From positions 339,123,527-339,187,526 of the forward strand of contig CM042693.1 in assembly GCA_023614405.1 (NCBI GenBank): a stretch of DNA of 64,000 bases, in the 5' to 3' direction. Below are positions 11,601-22,870 of this stretch, one piece after another. The position numbers were made by a program, and so were the translations under genes. The stretch is from Avena insularis (Eukaryota > Streptophyta > Magnoliopsida > Poales > Poaceae). The notes under the pieces were generated by a model that ran no database searches, was not told where the DNA came from, and was given only the letters and a program-made list of their open reading frames with translations. Position 1 is the stretch's first letter. The number at the start of each line of letters is the position of its first letter.

Positions 11601-12775
11601 CAAGGTGCTGCTGCATTTCTTTATTCTCGTCTGATATCACTTGTTCTGCTTCTGGTTGAAGGTAACTGAAGGTTTAGAGTATAGTGTTCAAATCTGTTTG
11701 GAGCTTTCTTCTAACACCATTGCACTCTAGGTTCCACACCTATAGATATCACAGAAGACGGATGGGAAATGCTCCTTACAGTGAAGAAGGCGGCACCTGA
11801 GTCATCCGCTTCAAAATTTCAGTTGCTAGGCTTTGCAGCTGTCCATCATTTTTATCATTACCCTGAGAGCACCCGCTTGCGTATCAGCCAGGTTAGACCT
11901 ATTGCAGCTTTTACTCTTTATTTCCTCGTATCTGCATTATCTCCTCAATATGTAGTCAATTTCTTTGAAGCAAGCCTATATGTTCTGTATTTCAGATGTT
12001 TGAACCGGCTTCAACATAATTGCATAACCTGATAATTGGAAAGTACCGTGGGTTTTTGGACTGGTTTGGATGTTCTGCTGATTTGTTTCTTTTGCTTTCT
12101 CAGATACTGGTCTTGCCACCTTATCAGGGTGAAGGCCACGGGCGTCGTCTTCTTGAGTCGATCAATTCGATCGCAGAATCCGAGAACATATATGATGTAA
12201 CCATAGAAGACCCTTCTGATTACCTGCAGTATGTACGTTCGTCCATCGACTGTCTCCGTCTTCTGACCTTTGAGCCAATCAAGCCTGCGCTTGGTGACAT
12301 GGTCTTGTCTCTGGAGGAGACCAACCTGTCGAAAAGGACCCGCAGTTTGGTAATGGTTCCACCGGCTGACCTTGCCGAGATGGTGCGGCTGAAGCTGAAG
12401 ATCAACAAGAAGCAGTTCCTGCGGTGCTGGGAAATCCTGATCTATCAACACCTTGATTCTGAGGACCGCAAGTGCATCGACAACTTCAGGGCCTGCATCT
12501 ACGACCGCACCAAAGGTGAGTTGCTTGGTGGCGCCTCTGGGACCAACGGGAAGCGGCTCCTCCAGATGGCAACTAGTTACGATGAGGATTCGTCGTTCGC
12601 CGTGTACTGGACAAAGGAGGGCGCAGACGCGGACGATCAGACTGTTGAGCAGCAGCCGGAAGATATCAAGGTTCAGGAGCAGCAGCTGAATGAGCTGGTG
12701 GACAACCAAATGGAAGAGATCGTTGAGGTCGCCAAGAACGTTAGATCGCGCGGCAAGGATAAATTGGCTGCTTGA
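8632..12775 (+). CDS. HAT1: Histone acetyltransferase type B catalytic subunit (HAT1)
   Basis: The gene has ten exons, all with GT-AG borders: 8632-8713, 9405-9446, 9870-9979, 10141-10209, 10875-10913, 11001-11074, 11158-11224, 11583-11661, 11731-11891 and 12104-12775. Together they give 1395 nt, 464 aa plus stop, which is normal for plant HAT1. The Hat1 N-terminal domain covers about residues 28-190, and the GNAT acetyltransferase core about 195-300. The acetyl-CoA loop QGEGHG lies at 249-254, and the catalytic-region acids sit in IEDPSDY (Glu276, Asp277). A basic patch SKRRR near residue 20 could aid nuclear entry. The enzyme acetylates free histone H4 (Lys5 and Lys12 in the family) before chromatin assembly, together with an RbAp46/48-type WD40 partner. 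No stop or frameshift is seen, so it looks functional. The C-terminal tail is Gln/Glu-rich. Confidence 0.95.
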
Positions 12776-12965
12776 TGGTGTGAGCTATATGCTCTTGGCT
12801 CGGTGAACCGTAGGATCCTTTGTAGCTTGGGAATAGAAAGTAGTAGGAAAAGATGTTGATGGGATGTTATCCTCGGCTTGGAGAATTATGTAATGCAGAT
12901 TTTTAGACCAGAATGTTATTCTGTTTCAACTATGTAACCATGCGTTGGTAACTTCTTGGAGCATC
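12776..12965 (+). other. HAT1 3'UTR (approximate)
   Basis: The sequence after the stop is T-rich, with 'tatgtaatgcag' and 'tgttattctgtttc' near 12885-12925, typical of a plant poly-A region. The end is estimated and no single canonical AATAAA is present. Confidence 0.45.
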
Positions 12966-14970
12966 TGAAGCTGTCCCCCAATACGTTGTCTGACCATATG
13001 TAGCGAATTTTAGGCTGTATTGGGGGGGCATCGGTGGTGTTTCTGATATGTAGGCGGGGGGCTGTAGCCTTGGCTGTCGTTGCTGTGCCACTGGCTCAGG
13101 CTGGCCTCGTCTTCTGGTTCGGACAATGACACTGCCCTAGAGGCACGCTGCTCTGCCTGGGGAAGTCCTCGGGGACTTTGGTGGCGGCTGTCACGCGTGC
13201 TCCGCCTCCGGCTTCTTTGCGCGTGATGAATCGAAGATGTCAGGCTTACTCTTCGGCCGGACGAGGCTATGGTGCCTGCCGCTCACGAATGATGGGGCAT
13301 CCCCTCGATGGGACGTGTCGCCTGCAAGGCTGACCGGCGGCAGCGCCTTAACGTGGCACAGAAGATGAGGCATGGTAGATGACGCCTTTGTCTCACGGGC
13401 AAGGCGAGGCCACAGGCTCGGCAACCATTTCGTGCATGAAACACGTCCTTCAGATAAGGACGCCGCCGCTCGCGCCCCGCAGATTGGGTTCATGGGCTTT
13501 GCTGGATGAAACAGGCGGCAGGGGGAGGGGAGTGGGGAGTGGACATGCATTCACCTGATTAATTAAAATAACAAGATGTAAATTGCAACGTTGAGCCTTA
13601 TACAAGATATCTGCAGCAGTGGTGGCCAGTGGAGATGCTGGCCGGTTCGTTCTTTCTGTTCTATTCAGGACGAGGCATCATAGCAACGTTTTCAAAAGAT
13701 GTAACATGATATATATAAATAAATAACGGTTATTCTAATAAGCGGACGTGCCTCAGGAACGACTTCTGTCCGGAGTCATGTCATTAGCATCTCAGCCTAT
13801 AAGAAAGAGGAGCCAACGACGTTATGCATGTAAGAAATCTTTTTCAAATCCAAAAATTCAAAATAATTTATCTTCTAAACTATTAATTCGATTGATGATT
13901 CTTCACCACTGGGTTTGTCTCGACGAGTATTTTAAAACAAGATCTCATCTTGCTATGTTTTGATTAAAAAAATTCCATCATCATTTGCCATATTACTATA
14001 TTATAACTATTAGATTTGCCATATTACTGTATTATAACTATTAGATTGATAGTTAACCGTTACCAGCCAAATAATACACGGTCATTAGATAATTTATATA
14101 TATTTTTTAATGATAACAATGATTTATATATACATTATATAAGAAGAAATAAAGTTCAGATACCTCTGATAACTATTTAATTTAAACCTAATAACCAGCT
14201 TGACTTCGACTTTATCTGGTAACCAAGTGTTACTAATCTGGTAACTAGGATAAAAAAAAAAGTTTCTAGTCTCAAAGATCTTGACACGGAAAAATTAACC
14301 ATAAAAACGGATCTGAGTTTATAAAATATTTTAAAGTTTAGAATAAAAAAAATCCTACTTGGTGAGTGAACCATATGCATGCATGTATGGTTGAGTTGTG
14401 TCCACAAAAAACTAATCTAAGACACGTGCACTAGATAACAGTCCTATATAAATAAAAGATTGCTACGAAACAATGAATCAAAAGATGTAGCACTCCCTGC
14501 GATATTGTTTGTTCTCTTAGTCTACTAAGACTATTAATCTGTTTCATCCACGGTATTTCTCCATCGAGCACATGACTTATTTCTTACTGACACAGTGCAG
14601 TAAAATATTTGACCATTCTATCATTGGAAGAACCAAAATTTTATATTTATTACTGGCATCAGCTAAAAGCACAATCAACAAGATGAAAAGTTCAGAAGAT
14701 GAGAAAAAAATTCCAACAGCTTTTGCAAAACGCAAAATAAACTGCATTACTTCATACTTCATCATAGTTCAGAGTATCAGAGATTAATAAGGGGGTCACA
14801 AGCAAAAAGAAACATATACTCAGCTCCAGATGACTAAATTGATCCCAAAACATTTTAGTTGCTATATAGTCAAAAGACATGAGAAAGGCTACAGAAGATG
14901 AATGATGATGGCATGTCCGTCCTTGGACAGGTCCTACCATCATACTAGCCTGAGAACACAAGCGCAGCAT
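12966..14970. other. Intergenic stretch between convergent HAT1 and SEC61A
   Basis: 13020-13560 is GC-rich and has an open frame on the minus strand (13191-13550) with no recognisable domain. From 13560 on it is AT-rich, with 'tttaaataatt'-like and 'caagatctcat' stretches that look like an old MITE, not classifiable by eye. The SEC61A 3'UTR must occupy some of the right end (about 14760-15101), but its poly-A site cannot be placed. Confidence 0.4.
13984..14045. repeat. 31-bp tandem repeat, two copies
   Basis: Copies at 13984-14014 and 14015-14045 share tttgccatattact and attataactattaga, with a single difference (a/g) between them. Nothing functional is evident. Confidence 0.85.
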
Positions 14971-15101
14971 CTACAAATTTCTCAACTGTAAATAAGTCGG
15001 GCAACCTAAACAGAATTTAAGATCTCCAGTTACAACCACAACAGCTAGCCAGGCAAGTACTGGGAAGACAGAGCTGTAGCCATAACATGCTCCTGACGCT
15101 A

Positions 15102-17310
15102 TCAAAAACCGAAGAAGCCAAGCTCCGTTGCTCTTTCTTTCTCAAATGTCTCAAAGTATTGGTAGATGATGGTAACAGCCAGCAGAATACCGGTTCCTGA
15201 ACCGATTGCGCCCATGAAATCAGCCAGAACAGTCAATGCGCCAATGCATACTCCACCAAATGCAGCAGCAGTAGGGATGTATCTGTTCAATTCCTTCTGC
15301 AAGTTTGACTCACGGTGGCCTGGCATCACCATTTGTTGTTCCTGTTCAATTACTCAAAATTAGATACAGTAACACTTGCAAGGCAGAACTACATTACCAA
15401 AAACAGATAATAGATCACCCCAACTTAACACTCTATTACATATTAGTAAACTACACTTGGATCACCAGAGTAACATTTGAAGTCCCAACATCAGATTGAA
15501 CAAGTTCTACACATAGATAACAAGTTCTTACTACTGGATCCTATACCAAATTGAGGTTTAAACAGCGCATGAAAGGAACCCGATATTAGTAAACACAAGA
15601 ACATCTGACACAAAAATTATGACTTGTGAGACATGCTGACAGCATAAAGGAACAGTATCTATACAAGACAAATAGTGGATTGTGCTATTCTTACCTTTAG
15701 CTGCTTAGCAACATCCTTGGCCGATGAACCAGAAACTTCAATCCATGTTTTTGAGAAGAGAGCACATGCTGACAGCATAAAGACCACATAGAACAATGCA
15801 TGGAATGGATTCGCCAGAATATCAGCCAAACTGCAGTTTATGTAACATTGTAAGTATAAGTAACAGTATTTTCTAGAGTAACCAAAACTTAGGCAACAAA
15901 ATGGAAAAGGAAGGTGCCGAGAAATTAATTATTCACCTGGATGGTGCAGTCACATAGTAAGCAAGACCACCAACAGGGATAGAATGACCAGAATATTCAG
16001 ATTCCTTCCATATTCCAAGAAGGTTAACCAGGAAATTTCCACTGTACTTCCTGTACAGAAGCTGCAATGAACAATTAAAACGTGTCAGCATCTAAACATA
16101 CAAGCAAGTGATTACTATAGTTACTACAGCTCTCAAACTGAAGCCTGTACCTGGGAAATGAAGTACAGGTTGGTAATCAGTGCAGAGTGCAGAATGATGG
16201 GCATGTTCGAAGTGTAGAACAGCTTGATTGGATATGAGCCTTGCTGTCCACGGGCATTCTTTGATCTCACTGGAAGCACAACACGGAAGCCTTGGAAATA
16301 GATGACTATGAGGAAGACCAAGACAGTAGCAAGCAAATTGGTCACATTTGGCAGATTTTGACGGTAGAAAGCCTCTCGTAGGGCACGGACTTTGTCAGAT
16401 CGAGTAATCAACAGATGGAACAATGCAATGACAGCCCCTTCAAATTCAGCACCACGTCCACTGTTGATGGTTGTGGGGCTAAACGCCTTCCAGATGATGT
16501 TCTCACTACATGAGAGCAAATTTACTATGAGCCCACTTTCAATGAAATAGCACATCGATAATAAGTATGAAAATAAAGTTCAGTGTGCTTACCAGATATT
16601 GGTAGCAATGAACAGAGAAATGCCAGAGCCCAAACCATAGCCTTTCTGGAGAAGTTCATCCAGACAGATGACAATGATGCCAGCAAAGAAAAGCTGAAGT
16701 ATAATGAGAATAGCATTTCCAGTTCCAAGTTGGCTCACACTGCCATACATTCCAGACAGAACATATGCCACAGCTTCCCCAATGGCAATCAGGATGCCAA
16801 GCAACTTCTGTGCACCATTCCTGTGTAAAAAGTACAACATTCATCACTGGGCCATTCACCGCACAAATGATAAACTACATATACATGAGACTATGGACAC
16901 AATACTTCAATAGCTTTAGAAAGAAAACTAAGAACACATAAATATGCCATATTTACAAATACTTACAGCAGAGCACGGTCCTCTCTCACACTGTTGTCAA
17001 CTTCAATAATCTTGGATCCCACCAGAAGTTGCATAACCATTCCAGATGTCACAATTGGAGTAATACCCAGCTCCATGACAGTACCACGGTTTGATGCAAG
17101 GATAACACGCATCCAGTAGAAAGGATCTGCTCCAGTAGTGGAATGGATGCCATAGAGTGGGAGCTGACTGCACACCAGGAAAATGAAGAGGGAAATAACG
17201 GTGTAGATCACTTTTTCTCTGAATGGTATCTTCCTATCAGCACTCTGTACTTCTGGCAGGAAGGCCAAGAAGGGCCTGACAAGATGCAGTACTCGAAAGC
17301 CGCCAGCCAT
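15102..17310 (-). CDS. SEC61A: Protein transport protein SEC61 subunit alpha
   Basis: There are six coding exons on the minus strand: 17310-16967, 16820-16593, 16505-16151, 16061-15937, 15830-15695 and 15341-15102. They give 1428 nt, 475 aa plus stop, the usual SEC61 alpha length. All borders are GT-AG. The start [20 protein letters not shown] and the end [11 protein letters not shown] are those of the family. The protein spans the ER membrane ten times and forms the pore of the Sec61 translocon with the beta and gamma subunits, passing or inserting nascent proteins. Visible parts include the plug region after [12 protein letters not shown], pore-lining helix [32 protein letters not shown], and the cytosolic ribosome-contact loop around [20 protein letters not shown]. 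No damage is seen. The start is set by homology and by the acceptor gcag four bases before the ATG. Confidence 0.96.
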
Positions 17311-17313
17311 CTT

Positions 17314-18385
17314 TCTGCACGCAACAAAAGAAAACTGATCAGCATTATGTATAGCAATGGACAGGGATAAACATAAACATCAAATAACACAGTAAACTTA
17401 GACAGCAATTCACATTTGGTGCATTATCCCCCAAGTTATGGTTGCGATCAGACAAGATTAATCCATCTGGCTTAACATGAAGCTACCCAGACACGCAGAC
17501 AGAGGTATAAATCAAACTTAACCATCATGCAACCAGATTCCTTACATTCAAAAATATGAAGGAGATCCTTCTCTGCTCAAATGTATCACAATTACATGAA
17601 AAAAATGTTTCCTTTCTCATCAATACTTACAGCTACTCTAATTCAGTTCAAACAATTCGAGCAGGACAAGCTACGCAAAGCTAAATATAACAAGGAAACA
17701 TGCAAAAGTGTACCAACTGCACCGCTCGGACGTGAATTGGGTCGATTAGCTTGGATCCCGAATGCAATTAAGCTACTTAGTATTTCATTCTAAACTACAC
17801 GACCAGCCACCTATCAGAGCCAACGCTTTGCTTAAACGCATATCAAGTGCACCGGCAAAGGAAACTCTCCTAGCCTGAGATCAAGCACAGATCCACCAAC
17901 GGAAAGTCGCGTCAATCAAACCGCACGGACCGAAACCCGTCCACAATTAACGACCCCGACGAACGCAGAAGCCATGCAACGGTCGCGGCATCCTAGATTC
18001 GCACGGATCTGGACGGCTCACCTACCTACCAAGCCAGCCGGTCGCGTCGACAAACACAACTCGAGAGGCAAAACATGGATGAACGGCGCACTCGCTACGC
18101 GGATCGAGCAGGAAACAGCAGCATGCGACACAGATCTGCGGCCGGCGGCACGCGAACCGGGAAACGACAGGGATCACAGGATCGCCTCGAGATCCGGGCG
18201 GGTACGGAGGGATGTAGCGGGTTTACCTGGCCGCGGACGCCGCCGGCGAGGTGGGCGGAAGCTTCGCCGCGGGCTGACCAGGGCGTCGAACCCTAGGAAG
18301 GAAGGAGGGAGACGGACGAAGGAAGGGAGCTACGGAGAGAGAGGTATGAAGAGAGAGGTGGTGATTAATAGCGGGGAGTTTTGAG
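17314..18385 (-). promoter_or_regulatory. SEC61A 5'UTR: non-coding exon 1 and leader intron
   Basis: An acceptor 'gtgcag|aaagATG' sits just upstream of the start codon. A clear donor CCAG|GTAAAC lies at 18227/18226 at the left edge of a GC-rich, purine-rich block (18227 to about 18380). The leader intron would thus be about 910 bases (17314-18226). Leader introns are common in highly expressed housekeeping plant genes and often raise expression; that effect is inferred. The transcription start is estimated at 18350-18385. Confidence 0.65.
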
Positions 18386-19076
18386 ATCTGAAGAGGAGAG
18401 ATGAGGACGGGGACGAAGCGAGCACGGATTCCAGTCGCTGCGCGTGGGGCCGGGAGGGGACGCGGGAGCGCGGAGGCCGTCTGATCTCGAACGAGCGCTG
18501 GATAATGGGTCGCTGTGACGTGGAACCGAGATTGGGATGGCCACGTCACCAGGATGAATCGCAGGCCCGCAGGACAGTTAGCGAGGCGGGCCCACTATGG
18601 CAGGGCGCACAAGGCCAGGACGAGTGCATCTTGTAATATCCTCTCAAACTGGTCCCTGGAAAACGTGAAACTCAAGATGGAAAAGCTTGGCTGGTTTCTA
18701 CCGAAATACTGTATAAAACAACGTGTAACTACTTTATTATACTCGATAATTAATTATTATCATTGGATAATTTTGGATTTATATACTCCTTTCGATCTAA
18801 ATTTATAGTGTCTAGATTCGAATGTATCTAGCACATCCTTAGACTTCCAATATGGAGGTTGAGAATAGAAACCATGGTTCTGGCTTTCATATTTGGATTT
18901 TCAAATTTTGTATGTACATGCTGTTAAAAGTCATGATGGAATTAGGCAATGTAGAATTTTTTTTGGCATTTACAATTGGAGTATGATACCGTGGGAAAGT
19001 TCTTTGAATTTAGTGTTTGGATTTTTTTAGTTCAATGCCACATTAGATATACAAGTGCGTATTTAAGATGTATAAA
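18386..19076. other. Region upstream of SEC61A with a Stowaway-like scrap
   Basis: The part next to the gene is GC-rich and presumably holds the SEC61A promoter; no firm elements can be named. At about 18785-18830 the sequence 'actcctttcgatctaaattt' followed by 'gtgtctagattcgaatgtat' resembles the end of a grass Stowaway MITE ('ctccctccgatcc...'). The other end is not found, so it is a fragment at best. Confidence 0.35.
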
Positions 19077-20204
19077 AGCATCTCTAACATGCGTCCAATA
19101 ATACCGCACAATAGAAAAATTATTGGGCATCTGATTTGCTGCTTTAGCGCGCATGGCCGACGATAACAATTCTAGACGCGGTAATACAATGCGTGCTATA
19201 CTTGACACAGAAAAATGCACAACGCGCGACTTGCTGCGGCTTGCCAAACATCAAACAAACACATCTCAAGTATCAAACAATTGATGACCTACTAAATCTA
19301 AATACAACATATAAATTTCAAGATCATCACTTGATCAACATAACATATTTCAAATCCGAGGCATGGTTCGAAAGCAAAGCATAAACTTCGACACAAGCAT
19401 GTTTATCACAAATGAAGTTCACACAAACACATCAAACATCAATCTTCACTCTTTATCATTCTTCCCACCAGCATCTTCATCTTGCACTTCATCATCATTT
19501 AAAACATGGACGGTGTTGGCATGAACCGTGGAATCTCCAAAACCATCATTCATAAAAGGCATGAGAGCTACCATGGAAGTCATGAATCCACCCGGAGGTG
19601 CTCCCATGCCACCCATGCCTCCAATGCCACCCGAAAATGCTCCCATAGCACCCATGCCGCCATTGTAGGCCGAAGGCGCACTCATCCCATCCATGGCTTC
19701 ATAGCCACTTGAAGTTGCTCTCGTGCCTCCATAGACACCCGTAGGTGCTCCCATGGCTCCATAGCCACCCACTGATACTCCCATTCCTCCCATGTCACGC
19801 ATGCGACTCATCCCACCCATTGTAGCCTTGCATATTCAATGGTTGTGGCGTCACAAAGATATCGTAGACGATCCCGACGCTAGGGTTTGCTTTGGCGGCA
19901 GGAGGTGTCGTGAGTGCCAGCGGAACTGTGCTGCGAGTGGTGGTGCTAGGGTCGAAGGAGTAGGGAGGGGATGGGGGAATGGATGAGTAGCCATCCACCC
20001 AGAATTTCACGGGCGACAGCGCGAGGCGGGATGCAGGCGGGCGGGCGCGGAGGTTTCAGATCATCGGTTTGAGTTTCCGCTCATGGTCGAGTTTTCCAAT
20101 GTGCCAGAGCTGGCTTGCCAATTATGCCCTGCGTGATACCACAATTTGCCATGCGTTGGACTTTTTTCTACCGCGCGCGTTATTATGCCGCATCTGTTGG
20201 AGCA
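19077..20204. mobile_element. Small TIR DNA transposon, PIF/Harbinger-like
   Basis: The ends are imperfect inverted repeats of about 40 bases. Left: 'agcatctctaacatgcgtcc' then 'aataataccgcacaatagaa'. The reverse complement of the right end: 'gtgctccaacagatgcggca' then 'taataacgcgcgcggtagaa'. The 'gcatctctaac' type start fits grass PIF/Harbinger elements. No transposase is encoded and no matching 3-bp target duplication is seen, so it is an old non-autonomous copy. It carries a Gly/Met-rich ORF on the minus strand. Confidence 0.5.
19446..20010 (-). pseudogene. Gly/Met-rich ORF of the TIR element, frameshifted
   Basis: A reading frame starts at 20010 (MKFWVDGYSSIPPSPPYSF) and, after a shift near 19820, continues as a low-complexity stretch of repeated GGM/GAMGA units, then ends in an acidic tail (DDEVQDEDAGGKNDKE). 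This Pro/Gly/Met-rich start plus acidic tail recalls the N-terminal part of the second, Myb-like protein of wheat PIF/Harbinger elements, but the DNA-binding part is missing. The link to that family is an inference. Confidence 0.35.
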
Positions 20205-20209
20205 CCGGT

Positions 20210-21227
20210 TGTAGGGTTCGTTGCATGGAAAACAAAAAAATTCTACCACAAGGACACATAAAACCAAGATCTAATATATGGCGAAGCCAAGATATAATCT
20301 ACGAGTCGGTGCAACAAGATTGTCAAGAACTAACCCACGTAGATCCAAAGCGTTAACGAGATCGGATCTCGTGGTTGATATAGTCGATCACTTGTCGATC
20401 TCAAGATCGTGTAGACGATCCTTCCGGTGTCGTGTTCCGGCAGCGCTTCCACACTCGGTCACATGTACGTAGTCAATGAAGACCTTCCTCTCCCCATTCC
20501 AGAAGGCAGAGGAGGTAGTAGATCTCCTCGAAATCCCAGCAGCACGACGGCGTGGTTGTGGTGGTGGAGGAGAAGATTTCTGCAGGGCTTCGCCTAAGCC
20601 GGAGCAGTATGGTGGAGGAGGGAGGAGGCCGGTGGCTAGGGTTGAGCGTGAGGGGCAAGGGTGCACCCCCGCCCCTCCTTATATAGATTGGGGGATGCGA
20701 CACCCCTGGCCGAGTCCACCCCCAACTCGGTGGCCAAGGGGAAAGAGGTGGGAACTTGCCCTCCAAGTTTCCCCTCTTACCAAATTAGGGTATGACTCTT
20801 TTTCCTAGTGCTGGCCGGTTGGCCCCTTTAGGCTTAGTGTGGCTGGACCCTAGGGCCCTCACGGCATTCCACAACCCAAGTGACCCCTCTCGGGGTGGTG
20901 GACCCACTGGTGGTACCTCTAGAACATTCTAGAAGCTCCGATCAAAATACCGGGAACTTTTTCAAACCCCGGAAAACCACTTACCTTATATGAATCTTAT
21001 TCTCCGGACCATTCTGGATCTCCTCGTGATGTCCTGGATCCAATTCGAGACTTCGAACAACATTCGGTCTCCAACTCATATTCCATATCTACTTAAACAG
21101 CATCGAACCTTAAGTGTGTCACCCTACGGTTCGCGAACTATGCAGACATGATCAAGACACCTCTTCGGTCAATAACCAATAGCGGGATCTGAAGATCCAT
21201 AATGGCTCCCACATATTCAACGATGAC
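20210..21227 (-). mobile_element. Copia-B LTR, 5'-truncated by Gypsy-3 insertion
   Basis: It starts 'tgtagggttcg' and then reads 'catggaaaacaaaaaaattc', like the outer end of Copia-A LTRs. It later repeats the same milestones: 'cttaagtgtgtcaccctacg', 'gcagacatgatcaagac' and 'tcccacatattcaacgatga'. It stops at 21227, exactly where the Gypsy-3 LTR begins. The rest of this element would resume beyond the window. Confidence 0.7.
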
Positions 21228-22778
21228 TGATACGTCGTAAACGTATCATAATTTTTGATGCTCCATGCTTGTTTTGTACCAACTATCTTATGTTTTGTCT
21301 ATACTTTGAGGCATTTTTATACATTTTATGGAACTAACCTATTAACAAGATGCCACGGTGCCAGTTCCTGTTTTATGTTGTTTTTGGTTTCAGAAAAGCT
21401 AGTAAATAAATTTTCTCGGAGTTGGAAGAAACAAAAGCCGAACTTCCTATTTTCCATAGGCGAACACGGAGTCCAGAGGCCAGAGGGAGGCGCACCCTAG
21501 GGCGGACACACCTGTCCCAGGCGCGGCCAGGGGGGTGCGCCGCCCTATGGTGTGTCCCCTGGTCCTCTGCCAACCTTTGCCCCTTCGCCTATATAAACCC
21601 CTCGAGGAGAAAACCCTAAGTACCCGATCAAAAATCCACGAAAAAGTCCATAGCCGCCGCCACCATCATGCCTAGATCGGCAGGGATCTGAAGCTCTTCC
21701 TGGCACCCTGCCGGAGAGGGGAGATCATCCCGGATGCTTTCTTCATCACCATGCATCCTCCGGAGTGATGGGTGAGTAGTTCATCCTTGGACTATGGGTC
21801 CATAGCAGTAGCTAGATGGTTGTTTCTCCTCTTTGTGCTATCATGTTTAGATCTTGTGAGCTGTCTATCATGATCAAGATCATCTATTTGTAATCCTATA
21901 TGTTTTGTTTATTGGGATCCGATGGATATTGAGTACTACATCAAGAATTATTATTGATTCTATCATGTCTATATTGTTTGTGATTTTGCATGCTCTATGT
22001 TGTTAGTATCTACTCTGACCAAGTACTTACTTGTGACTCCAAGAGGGGGTATTTATGCTCGATAGTAGGTTCATGCCTCTAGTAATCTGGAGGAGTGACA
22101 GAAACCTCTAAGGTTGTATATGTGTTGTTGCTATTAGGGAGAAAACAGCAATCCTTTGTCGAAGGGCAATTGTATTGTTTACTTTACATACTTTGCTTAA
22201 TGCAATTATCTGTTGCTTGCAACTTAATACCCGAGGGTTGTTCGGATGATATCTCGGAGGAGGATTACTAGTCATAGATGCAGTTGGATTACGGTCTATG
22301 TATTATGTTGTAATGCCCGAACGAATCTCATAGTGATCATCATGTCATGTACATGCATTGTTATGCATTCTCTATCCTGTCAATTGCCCAACTGTAATTT
22401 GTTCACCCAACTTATTTATCTTATGGAGAAACACCTCTAGTGAACTGTGGACCCCAGTCCATTCCTTCCCACTGATATTCAATCCAATGTCTACTATTTA
22501 CTTTCTGCAATTACTACAAGCAATTACTTTCTTCCACACTATATGTTTAATCCTTTGTTTTCAGCAAAACCAGTGAGCTTGACAACCTCATTGTAAGTTG
22601 GGGAAAAGTATTTTGGTTGTGTTGTGCAGGTTCCACGTTGCTAGCAACACCTTGGGAGCTAGTTCTTTCTCCTACTGGTTTGATAACCTTGGTTTCATAA
22701 CTGAGGGAAACTTGTTGTTGTGCTCATCATACCTTTCTCTTGGGGTTACCAACAAGCTCTACATCATCTGAGCCATCA
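21228..22778 (+). mobile_element. Gypsy-3 5' LTR
   Basis: This 1551-bp LTR runs from TGATACGTCG to GAGCCATCA. It is the same family as the Gypsy-1 LTRs (24117 and 30599), sharing 'gctccatgc', 'actaacctattaacaag', a GC-rich middle with 'tataaacccctcgaggag', and the 'cttggggtt' end. It is followed directly by a primer-binding site, which makes it a 5' LTR. It is older or from another subfamily, since it differs noticeably from Gypsy-1. Confidence 0.8.
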
Positions 22779-22870
22779 AGCACTTTTCTGGCGTCGTTGC
22801 CGAGGACTAGAGGGCCTTTAGTCTTTCCTCCCCGTAAAGCGCACTTTTCTAGCGCTGTTGTCGGGAAGAT
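22779..22870 (+). other. Gypsy-3 primer-binding site and 92-bp leader, with duplicated PBS-like segment
   Basis: tggcgtcgttgccgagga (22789-22806) matches the 3' end complement of tRNA-Asp with two changes. Sixty-one bases on, 'cacttttctagcgctgttgt' repeats the same junction (PBS-like at 22850-22867). The leader then stops at the reversed Gypsy-2 LTR (22871). Confidence 0.6.

Noticed and set aside
12011..12709. Open frame of 232 codons on the minus strand
   Set aside because: It is the mirror of the long last exon of HAT1; no domain, no independent signal.
13191..13550. GC-rich open frame of 119 codons on the minus strand
   Set aside because: No homology recognised, no conserved start context, and composition bias alone can keep it open.
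18223..18549. Minus-strand frame over the SEC61A leader exon
   Set aside because: It lies in the 5'UTR/promoter; the SEC61A protein start at 17310 is fixed by homology.
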